Of a stretch of 64,000 nucleotides of DNA, positions 55,381-64,000 are shown piece after piece. The stretch is from the NCBI GenBank assembly GCA_934045075.1, contig OW203726.1:17857988-17921987 (forward strand), in the 5' to 3' direction. The notes beneath the pieces were generated by a model that was given only the letters and a program-made list of their open reading frames with translations, was not told the DNA's origin and searched no databases. Each line of letters begins with the position of its first letter. Position 1 is the stretch's first letter. Position numbers and translations under genes: made by a program. The DNA comes from Yponomeuta sedellus (Eukaryota > Arthropoda > Insecta > Lepidoptera > Yponomeutidae).

Positions 55381-58300
55381 GTAAGTATATTTCTAAAAAC
55401 GCTCTAAAGATCTACTTAACCTTCGCTAATGGCGCTGCAGATAACCGGCTGTTTTAGTGGTGAAAAATGCTTACTCATGATGTAAGAAGACATCGTGGAG
55501 AAACCTGAAGTTACTAGCTCAATAGTTTTAGTAATATAATTGGTTGGCCACGCGTGGTAAAGTCCAGTACTCAAGCCCTTGGTCCTGTAGGTTATATTCA
55601 AGTAGTAATTACTCAGATTCATCAATCTTATTTCTCCAATGTGATTGGTATGAATCCAGTCGGATTAATAGTAGGTTGACTTGCATGTTTGGTGTGCATA
55701 CACAATGCATACACATGGGTTCATGCCTTTATTACAGAGGGGCAGACAAGCCTTCTTCATGTTAACATTTATTAGTTGCTGCATGCACACTCGCTGGTTT
55801 CAGATCCCTTTGACAATACATCTTTTTGTTCGATATATCTGACTAGGGTGTCCTTTACAGAAGAGCGTCTCATAAATATTTACACACATTTCTTTCATCA
55901 CACTCATCCATTCCAATTTGAGTGTAGTTGACACATAACATAGGGTTTGGAATCTATCAAAGCCATTGCTTAATCTGTCTCACCAGACAGTTTTCAAAGT
56001 CAAGGGACACTGGGCTGAATATTTGATAAGTTTCCTTTGAAAATAGGCTGAATATTTTTCATGTTTTGTTGGAAAACAGACTGATATTATGTAATAACAT
56101 GCTCGGGACCTTTAAAGGGATGCTTGTTCATAGCTACAATTTCTGCACAGTGCTACTGGATCGGGTGTTCTTAAGGCTAGGCAATGCTGACACCGATGAA
56201 CAGCTGGAGAGCTGCCTCAAGCGATTCCTGCCGCCCGTCATACTGAAGCTATCATCGCCACATGAACAGGTTAGCTGTAGAATTTATTATTCATAACTTA
56301 AGATAACATTTACATACTGATACATACATTGCTTCTGGCCCGACACTAGGATACCCTGTGTCGTGAGTACCAGAAACAGCGACATCACAAACATGTAAAC
56401 ATCCAATACCTTCATGCTCTTACTCTTCTTATTTTATTGTAATTACTAAACTGAACAATATGTATGGGTAAAGGCTTTTTCATTTCTGACTTCTGTAGTG
56501 TCCATAGTTGGTTATACATATACTTGATTCTTTTTAGAATTTTGTTATATTCATATTGATACAAGAACGTGTGAAATTATTTATTTTTCTTGCTCTTAAA
56601 ATTTTCCCAAAATCTGTGGCACAAAACATTTTGAATGGTTCAATTAGCAAATCTGGACCCCACCCTGTGAACAGTAAAACAAACAAAAATAATGTTTCCT
56701 TATTTTCTCATTGTTGTATGAGTGTTCTCTATCTGTGGAAGAAAATTGCTGTTGGTGTACAAGAAAGGTAAAACAATAAAAGCAAAACAAACACTATTGC
56801 AGGTCCGCACAAAGGTTATGGAGCTCCTAGTTCATGTGAACAAGCGTGTAAAGTGCCGCACGGAGGTGCAGCTGCCTGTTCAGACACTGCTCCAACTCTA
56901 CAAGGGTCCCAAGGCGAATAGTTTCATTATTGTAAGTTTAAATCTCTGTGACAAAAAGCCAAGACTTCATATTTTACAATAATTGAAATTGTTACAATGT
57001 GTGATCGTGAGGGCTGTGAGATCTAAAAGCATAATCACCTAGAACACCCGGCAAGACATCAGTACCATGTGTGTTATGTTTTATATGATAAATTATTTGT
57101 GATATAATTTCTCTTCACTCATTTAATTTAATGTTAAGTATTAATTGTTTTGTTTCATTAAAATTTATTTTATAAAACTCCATACTTGACTGTATGGAGT
57201 TTCTATAATAATTAATTGCTTGTTATTTTATGTGTCACTTTCCACAAAACAGCATTGTATCATACCTTTTTAAATAGCACTGGTTCCTGAGATAGAGGTC
57301 ATGGCTTCATTCAGGAGTCTGGACACCAAGTATAGTTAATAATTGTTTTTGTTCAAACTAAGAAATTATAATTTCGTTGTTTGCCACATGAACGACTTTT
57401 TGTAGGAAGACACATGCGACCAACTTTTTGGCAAGTTGTTACTGTCAAAATACCAATTTAAAGCTTGCAGAAGTCGAAAAAAATATTTTCGTTAAATGAT
57501 GTATGACTGAAATTAATGCAGAAGCAATAAAGTATGCTCTATGCAGTTGCAGGAATTTTGTAGGTAGTATTAGTATAAGTATTATTTCCATTTTATACAA
57601 ATAAATTTTACTTGCCCTTTGTGAAGGCAAAAACGAACAAGGACAACATTTTCTACTTTTTTTATTTAGGCAAATTATAAACTATTATATTTAAATAATC
57701 CGAAGGTCTGAACGAATGATAATGATACCAATGATATTTTCATAAACATGAAACAGTTTAATTTCGGCATAATTAATATGTACTATTTATGTTGCATTTT
57801 TTATTAATTTAATAAGTGAATACTGCATATGTAGAACTAGAAAATCTTACTTACTGGTGATAACAAACATTAGCTGTTTTGTTGCTGTTATTTTTGTAGA
57901 ATAATACTGCAATTATAATACCTACTCTTATATTTTCACTTTTTGCTTGTCGTTTTTTCTCGGAGCACTGATGTCATACTGACAGTAAAAATACAGAGCC
58001 CTGATAATTTATGTAGACAAGTGGCACGGGGGAACGGGCGAGAACGTCAACTGTGTCGCGTCCATTGGGTAAAACGTTCTTGATCTTAGGTAATTAATTG
58101 ATGAAAGGTGCATTCTTACAGAATTTCTCGATAATCTACATCACAATGGGTTATCCGCGGCTACCTCGGGAAGAACAAATGTCGCTCGCGCCCTCGCTGC
58201 TTGAAGCACTCGAGAACAAGCCCCAGGGCCACCAGGATCAGTGAGTCGCAATACTTATTATTATTAAAATTCTTTATTCTACTATTAAAATGATAGATAC

Positions 58301-61300
58301 TTAAAAGGCGAACTAAATGCTCGTAACCGATCACTGATTGCAAGTGACAATGTAGTCTGCGCCGCAACTGTTTAGTAAAGACATAAAATATTATATTCTT
58401 TTTCATGCACTAACCCGTGCTAAGGACAATTTTTAAAACCTATTTAGAGGCTAAAAATTCCACCCATGCCGGGATTCGAACCCGCAACCTCTGGCTATCC
58501 GTGCCAGCGCTCTATCCAACTGAGCTAATGGGCTACTCACCGGCATCAGTGAAATTTTGAACCTCTTTACAATATTCTCTGTATTACGTATGTCGCTGCC
58601 TCTAAATAGGTTTTAAAACTTAAAATATTGTTTAGCCATCAACATGCTAAGAATAATAATACTAACAGCATTAATAATAATAACTTCCACTTCTACATAT
58701 AAGGTACATGCCGAAATGGTGTTTTCTACCTTCTCATACAGCACAAACTTTTATATGGGGTGCCTCGACAGCTTGCTATGTTGAGGATGCCTCAAGGACG
58801 AGGAAATACCCGTCAATGTGACTAATAACATTCACGACTGCCTCATTGACCTAGTGCTGTCAAATCTGAACATGCCGGAAGTCGTGGGGTCCGATTCCCA
58901 CAAGTTGTTCGTGTTGTTGAGATGACACTCATAATTTACACTAGGAGTGGGTCGTTGTCCGATTTTTCGACGACGAAACGCAACCGTTTTTTCTGGAACG
59001 AAAACAGGTCCTCGAAACGGTCCTCGTTCGCAACTGGTTTCATTGTATGCGAACGAGCAAGCCGCAGAGGACGGCCAAACGAGTGCGAACGTGACGAAAT
59101 CACGAAACATCGGAAAAAATAAGTTGTTTTACACGATATTCGACTGTATACTCATAGACATAAAGATTACTTTATTGTATCACAGACCAAAACGAACGGA
59201 ACGAGCAAGGAGCCGACGACGACGTCGCAATGATCTCATTACGTTCTAGGCTCTATTAATATAGCACTAAAGGACATATCCGCGTCAAACAATCTAAGGA
59301 CTAGTCTCGCGACGAACAAACGCTGGCACTGCTGTAGAATGAAACGTAAAACGGTCCTATCGTCGCGGAACACAAAACGGTCTTATAAAACGGTTCGTCT
59401 TTGCAACGATCACGCCTAAATTACACTTTTCAGAATCCTGATGCTGTTAATGCCACTGCTGGGCAACATTAAAGAAGCGGACCTTAACCTGAAAGAGAAG
59501 CCCAAACTCTCCAACTTGATCATAAAGTTTGCCACAGACATACTTCTGCTACCGTACAGGTAAGAATTCTCTCCACAGACATGAATCTAGCTAGCCAACG
59601 CTGGTGGCGGAGCGGTGTAGAGCGCCGGCTTCTCAATTGGGAGGTCGTGAGTTCGAACCCCGGCATGTACCAATGACAATGTTTTCTAAGTACATTGTGA
59701 AGTTATAGTAGCAATACCACTCGCTGACTGTGTAGGAAAACATCGTGAGGAAATCCTAGCGGCTGAAGTGTGACGCACCTCAGCGCATGCCACGTTCAAT
59801 TGCCCAACTATGAGACTAAGTGCGGAAATCTTAGTTCTACCTACGTCTACCTAGCCAACGCTAGCATGGCGATTTGTTCAACAATCAAGCCAGCCGATTA
59901 CTGCCTCCTACGATGGAAAGTAGAAGTAAATTTCTCCTCTGCTTTGGGTGCCAGGATTTTTGTGATAATTTTATAGTTTATCACTACGCAATGATTTTCT
60001 GATGACGGCCTTGATAATAGCCGACCCTAGACTGGAAGTAGCGGCCGCATAGTTGCCCGGCACTTATGGTCGGACACGCGAAGTAGGTTTGCTTGCGTTG
60101 TCTAAATAGATACATGTGATTCACACTAAGATTAAAAAGCGAAAGTTTGTGAGTGTGTATGTTTGTTACTTCTTCACGTCTAAACGGCTGGAGCGATTTT
60201 AATAACATTTAGTATGGAGTTAGCTGACACCGTGGATTAACACATAGGCTACGTATTTCGGCGGGAAAATATCTTGTTTCCATGGAAAAATTCCCTAACA
60301 CCGCGGGGTACAGCTCTAATACATTAATGTCTGTGATTCTCTCTCTAATATATGCATTGATGTGATTTTTTTACTAATAGAGTCCTATTTATAATTTTCT
60401 CTCTAATACATTAATGTCTGTGATTTTCTCTGTAATAGATGCATTGCTGTTAATTTTTACTAATAGAGTCATATTTGTAATTTTCGCTCTAGTACATTAA
60501 TGTCTATGATTCTCTCTCTAATGGATGCATTGCTGTGATTTTTTCTCTTATAGATTCATATCTCTGATACTTCCCTCTAATAGATTCACCTCACGAGCTT
60601 TTACTCTGAGCGAAAGCTTGCAGCCTACATAAAAAATATAGAGTGACTATGGATGGGAGCAGTGCAGCCATTGAATTTTTTCTATCATTAATATTTTCTA
60701 GGGCTCTACCGAGCGACGCGGAAACTCAGTTCCAGGTGCCTCCCGGCATGAGTTTGAGGACCTACAAGCGGATCGTCGACAAACACGTACTCAACGCGAA
60801 TCAACTAGAAGAGGTATCACCTTCTAGGGGACCTCATTTATGATAATAAAGGGATTTGTAAACGGGTAATATTTTTACTGCAACACGTGGCCGGCAACTA
60901 TTGGTGTCTTTCTTTGACATGTGAGTAGGATAGGGACATCAATAGTTGCCGGCCACATATTGCAATAAAAATATGGCCCATTTAGAGGCCCCTTAATAAT
61001 AATAATCAATAATATTCATGGACATATTACACTGATCTCGTGAGCCCCATACTAAGTACAACTAAATGACGTGTGGCTACAGGGGCTAGCTAGACGATAG
61101 ATTTAATGCAATAAATACATAAATAACATCCAAGTCCCGAGACAAACTAGAAAAGTTCGTTTCCTAGTTTGTCCCGTCCGGGAATCGAACCCGGGACCTT
61201 CGGTTTTACAGTAAGCGTGCCAAACCGCTGCGCCACCGTGGCCGTCAATTATTGATTAGTAGTACAATAACAGATTCACGATCGAGTCACGTGACGTGCT

Positions 61301-63488
61301 TTGGACGTGAAACGTTTTTCAGCTCGGTTGCTATTGGTAAAACCTTACTCAGATCCTCATGAAATCTATCGCTAGAAGGCGGCAGTGCCGCGTAACACAT
61401 TGAGCGGTTTGAGCTAGGAAATTTAGCTTACTCATTTTTTGACGTTACTTCAACGGTCTCGTAACCGGACACAGCGCCAACCGCTTTTTTGTTTTCCATT
61501 TGCCATCAGCTTAATGCCATTATCAGATTGTTCCTTTGTTTTAAGGGTCGGGAAGTGTCTTTCATTAAAGGGAACTTGTCAGCTTAGATTCACAGGCTAA
61601 ACTCCAATATCTTGACCCTTTCAGTAGACTAAAAGAAGCAATGAAATTAAATCGCCGCCAGTAAAAAGTGGCCTTAATAAAAATAATATTTATATTTGGT
61701 TAGTACCTAATCACTAAAAATATATACAATCAATGTGGTTTGTGTGATATAAAAAAGCTTTGCATAAAAAAGCTGTATTTTCTCCAAAAGTCACCTACGA
61801 CCTAAGATTTTTTTCGTTGATACAAATCAGAGAGAATAAGTGTATAATTCTCTTTGATACGAAAGAAAAATAGATATCAAAGATATTAAGATTTAAAAAC
61901 CTATTTAGAGGCTAAAAATTTCACCCATGCCGGGATTCGAACCCGCAACCTCTGGCTATCCGTACCAGCGCTCTACCAATTGAGCCAATGGGCGACTCAC
62001 GGCATCAGTGAAATTTCGAACCTCTTTACAATATTCTCTGTATTACGTACAGGCAGCGACATCTGACTTAAGCAAATTGCATTACTTACAGCCCCGACTA
62101 CCTACTTTGCAGTTAGGTTTTAACATCGGAACGATATCACTGTACCCACATGATTACACTATTTTTATTTTTAATGCACTAACCCGTGCTAAGGAACAAA
62201 TTTAAAAACCTATTTAGAGGCTAAAAATTTCACCCATGCCGGGATTCGAACCCGCAACCTCTGGCTATCCGTACCAGCGCTCTACCAATTGAGCCAATGG
62301 GCGACTCACGGCATCAGTGAAATTTCGAACCTCTTTACAATATTCTCTGTAGCCTCTAAATAGGTTTTTAAATTTGTTCCTTAGCACGGGTTAGTGCATT
62401 AAAAATAAAAATAGTGTAATAGATATTAAGATTTTTGATGTTTACTTAAAAAAAACGTACTGTATAACAAGTTATGATTTTTATTCATTGGTGGCTAGTT
62501 AGCACCCCGAAGCGCTTTAAGCTCTCTCTCTGAGAATAGGGCTATTCCCTGCAGTGGGAAATACAAATAAGTTGTCTATGTTCAGCAACCTTAAGTATAT
62601 AAAAAGCGTTCTTCCATGTGTTCTTTCATCTTGCATGAAATAACTAAAGAATTCCTTTTTTTTTCAGATGAAACTATCGATAGTTAACTTCATAAGCAAG
62701 GACATTTTCAACAACAGCGACGTGCTGCTCCCCCTTATAGTGGCGGCCGCGGACTCGCGTTTCAGTGTGGCCAACCATGCTAACAGCCCCCTGATCCGGG
62801 CCGTCAGGTATGCTAACACTAAGAAAATACAAAACTCGTCCACAGTACTCGTCCATCCCCCTTAATAGTGGCCGCTGCAGATTTGCTGCATTTCAGTGTT
62901 GCCATTTAAGCCAATAACCACTAATCTGGGCTGCCAGGTATGTCAACATTAACAAAATACTCGTACCACGCAACTGTTTCCACTCCCCCTCGCAGTGGGA
63001 GCTGTGGAGTAATTTTTCAGTATAGCCAAAAACGCCAAACGCCAACGCCAAAAGCCCCTGATCCGGGCCGTCAGGTACGCCAACATTAAGAAACAATAAT
63101 AGGCTAACACGAGAAATTGCAGCAAGAGACGCAATGTGTTTATACCTGTCCAATTTGGTAGATTTTATCGTCAGATTTGTTCGTGTAAAACCGACCTCAC
63201 TGGTCATTAAACACCGCGCCGGGACACGATAAATCGCTTGGCAGCGTGTCTTTGCCTAATGGATGTCTACTAGTCGTAGCTTATGTCTACCAACAGTGAC
63301 ATGTTTGGCACTCATTGTTCATGTTAATTTTTATACCATAATTTTTAGCGAGGAATGACGGATTCCCTAATGAATACTTTTGTTTTCCCAGTTCGGTGGA
63401 CTGGTCGCTTCCGTCTGTGGTGGCCCCGCTGTACTCGCTTTATCTTGGCACGTGGGGCGGCATGAAGGCGGCGCCCGACGATCGCAAG
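55329..63488 (+). CDS. ECPAS: Proteasome adaptor and scaffold ECM29 (ECPAS), N-terminal 298 residues
   Basis: Eight plus exons join in phase: 55329-55380, 56151-56269, 56803-56931, 58122-58240, 59434-59559, 60702-60813, 62668-62807 and 63392-63488. The product begins [17 protein letters not shown] and continues [53 protein letters not shown] (here [18 protein letters not shown]), [14 protein letters not shown] and DNS-like [14 protein letters not shown], matching the ECM29 N-terminus in order. ECM29 is a HEAT-repeat protein of about 1,800 residues that tethers the 20S core to the 19S particle and links proteasomes to membranes. The gene runs off the right edge. Introns hold SINEs, MITEs and a minisatellite. 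The window alone cannot show whether the remainder is intact. Confidence 0.92.
55725..55930 (-). mobile_element. RTE-type LINE remnant
   Basis: Similar to 43620-43880: TTACAGAGGGGCAGACAAG, ATTAGTTGCTGCATGCACAC and CATTTCTTTCATCACACTCA, in ECM29 intron 1. Strongly decayed. Confidence 0.55.
56151..56269 (+). CDS. ECPAS: ECM29 exon 2
   Basis: 119 nt after TTCTGCACAG. Encodes [20 protein letters not shown] and [15 protein letters not shown], phase 0. Highly conserved first HEAT region. Confidence 0.93.
56322..56412 (-). repeat. tRNA-headed SINE, family G (truncated)
   Basis: ACATTGCTTCTGGCCCGACA and CAGAAACAGCGACATCACAA match the body at 24330-24420; the head is missing. Confidence 0.7.
56803..56931 (+). 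CDS. ECPAS: ECM29 exon 3
   Basis: 129 nt, [20 protein letters not shown] to GPKANSFII, donor GTAAGT. Confidence 0.93.
58122..58240 (+). CDS. ECPAS: ECM29 exon 4
   Basis: 119 nt, [20 protein letters not shown] to NKPQGHQD, phase 2 at GTGAGT. Confidence 0.93.
58395..58620 (-). mobile_element. Fold-back tRNA-like element (copy at 58.4 kb)
   Basis: Outer end ATGCACTAACCCGTGCTAAG, core complementary to GCCCATTAGCTCAGTTGG, and closing GCCTCTAAATAGGTTTTAAA. In ECM29 intron 4. Confidence 0.75.
58922..59425. other. CpG-rich stretch with repeated AAACGG/GAACG words
   Basis: Unlike its AT-rich surroundings. Words such as CGAAACGGTC and AAAACGGTCCTAT recur at least eight times on both strands. I see no exon and no clear terminal repeats. 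Possibly an old DNA element inside ECM29 intron 4. Confidence 0.4.
59434..59559 (+). CDS. ECPAS: ECM29 exon 5
   Basis: 126 nt after [29 protein letters not shown] to ATDILLLPY, phase 2 at GTAAGA. Confidence 0.9.
59595..59830 (+). repeat. tRNA-headed SINE with CATCGTGAGGAAA body
   Basis: Head GGTGGCGGAGCGGTGTAGAG with the B box GAGTTCGAACCCCGGC, then GTTATAGTAGCAATACCACT and AACATCGTGAGGAAATCC. Complete enough to define the family. Confidence 0.75.
60318..60592 (+). repeat. Minisatellite, about 90-bp period
   Basis: Three units of TACATTAATGTCTGTGATTC, TGCATTGATGTGATTTTTT and CTAATAGAGTC, each made of shorter 28-30 bp sub-repeats with CTCTAATA. The array ends about 110 bp before the ECM29 exon 6 acceptor. 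Confidence 0.8.
60702..60813 (+). CDS. ECPAS: ECM29 exon 6
   Basis: 112 nt after [29 protein letters not shown] to LNANQLEE, phase 0 at GTATCA. Confidence 0.9.
60827..60993. mobile_element. MITE with GGGGACCTCATTTA ends
   Basis: Left and right halves are inverted, with the best arms CACGTGGCCGGCAACTATTG and CAATAGTTGCCGGCCACAT. Begins 14 bp after the exon 6 donor, so it hugs the splice site. Confidence 0.75.
61012..61247 (-). repeat. tRNA-headed SINE, family P (copy 2)
   Basis: Same as 53000-53233, with a better B box (GGGTTCGATTCCCGGACG). Roughly 90% similar. Confidence 0.8.
61890..62060 (-). mobile_element. Fold-back tRNA-like element (inner part)
   Basis: Almost identical to 62205-62350 for about 150 bp, but without the outer terminal repeats. 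It is probably a local duplicate or a nested copy. Confidence 0.7.
62155..62418 (-). mobile_element. Complete fold-back element with a tRNA-like core
   Basis: 264 bp. The first 69 bp (TACACTATTTTTATTTTTAA and on to TTAGAGGCTA) are mirrored exactly at the right end. Between them lies the tRNA-like core at 62229-62305. Ends read CACTA...TAGTG next to TA, which recalls CACTA-type termini. It defines the family seen at 19325, 22225, 41385, 41645, 58395 and 61890. Confidence 0.85.
62668..62807 (+). CDS. ECPAS: ECM29 exon 7
   Basis: 140 nt, [20 protein letters not shown] to NSPLIRAV, phase 2 at GTATGC. Its 3' end with donor is repeated twice in the following intron. Confidence 0.93.
62729..63097 (+). 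repeat. Three tandem copies of the ECM29 exon-7 3' end and donor
   Basis: CCCCCTTATAGTGGCGGCCG at 62730 recurs in altered form at about 62858 and 62985, a period of 127-128 bp. Each copy ends with a CTGATCCGGGCCGTCAGGTA-like junction (donors at 62808, about 62937 and about 63075). Copies 2 and 3 have stops in the exon frame. Confidence 0.8.
63392..63488 (+). CDS. ECPAS: ECM29 exon 8
   Basis: 97 nt after [29 protein letters not shown] to APDDRK, phase 0 at GTAAGC. Last exon in the window. Confidence 0.93.
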
Positions 63489-63555
63489 GTAAGCTCAGCT
63501 CAATTTTCTGTTGCACAGAGGCAAGATTTGATCGTGGTCATTATTCTCCCTTGGA

Positions 63556-63800
63556 GTTGGGTTCCCAGTGCGGGCGTGCACCAATGATTTTTTTTCTAAG
63601 TCATGTACATTTGTGTAGTTATAGTAGCCAAACCACTCGCTAATCGTGAAGTGAAAACATCGTGAGGAAACCTGAGTTTCTGGGGTGTTCAAATATCTCG
63701 GCGTTTGAAATTGCCGATCCGCGGTGGGCAAGCGTGGTAATTAACCTCATATTCTGTCTCTGAGAGTAGCCCTGTGCCCTGTTGTGGGACTTTTATAGGC
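63556..63800 (+). repeat. SINE with CATCGTGAGGAAA body (second copy)
   Basis: GTAGTTATAGTAGCCAAACC, AACATCGTGAGGAAACCTGA and TTGCCGATCCGCGGTGGGCA match 59640-59790 and 22810-22900. The head is eroded. Confidence 0.7.
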
Positions 63801-63809
63801 TACATAAAA

Positions 63810-64000
63810 AATGGGGTTGGGTTCTTCCAAATAACCAAAGATCGCCGATGGGGCAAAAAAGTTCCCGAGTTCACGGCAAACGCACCGTGGGACGCTCAAC
63901 ACTTCGCTGCATCGATGTTCTAAAGCAGATTTCTAGCAGCGATTGGATGAGAATGACCAAGGACAGAAAGCCGTGGTGTGCCTTAGGAACTTATGTTTAA
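63810..64000 (+). mobile_element. RTE-type LINE fragment at the right edge
   Basis: A plus frame gives GKRTVGRSTLRCIDVLKQI and WMRMTKDRKPW, similar to the SVGRP...W..D end of RTE proteins, with one in-frame stretch to the window edge. Confidence 0.55.

Overview
This window is animal nuclear DNA, most likely from a moth or butterfly. Coding exons are short, with GT-AG introns in AT-rich surroundings. Short repeats are very dense: tRNA-headed and 5S-headed SINEs, RTE-type LINE ends, TA-flanked MITEs and a mariner. Five protein genes can be supported exon by exon with consistent reading phase.

Layout. (1) 4.7-10.9 kb, minus: the kinase part of a cyclin-G-associated kinase (GAK/auxilin type); later domains would lie left of the window. 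(2) 14.2-23.2 kb, plus: a complete seven-exon RNF41/NRDP1 E3 ubiquitin ligase of 315 residues. It is followed by about 1.1 kb of degenerate tandem repeats in its 3' region. (3) 23.2-32.5 kb: intergenic, repeats only. (4) 32.5-42.7 kb, minus: a secreted multi-Kazal protease inhibitor gene with a 31-nt signal-peptide exon and five Kazal exons. (5) 46.8-53.5 kb, minus: a second gene of the same design with four intact Kazal exons, one pseudo-exon and one relic; a broken mariner sits in its first intron. (6) 55.3-63.5 kb, plus: the first eight exons (298 residues) of the ECM29/ECPAS proteasome adaptor, which runs off the right edge.

The Kazal locus is the most distinctive part. All nine intact Kazal exons are phase 1 at both ends, so they can be added or lost without frameshift. 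Each encodes only four of the six classical cysteines. The exon cuts fall so that the last cysteine of one domain is supplied by the next exon. The predicted P1 residues differ from domain to domain (K, L, R, F, F and K, Y, K, A), and the cluster is still duplicating: a roughly 1.8-kb tandem duplication carries the last two exons of gene 1.

A second theme is small tandem duplication across exon 3' ends with their splice donors. It is seen in RNF41 exon 4 (109-bp period), in ECM29 exon 7 (about 127-bp period), and over one Kazal exon (about 280-bp period). Other unusual items are a SINE whose head resembles the 5S rRNA internal promoter, a perfect-TIR element carrying a tRNA-like cloverleaf, and an inverted pair of homologous 42/43-residue ORFs at 39.4-40.1 kb. 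All assignments come from reading the sequence; no database search was run.
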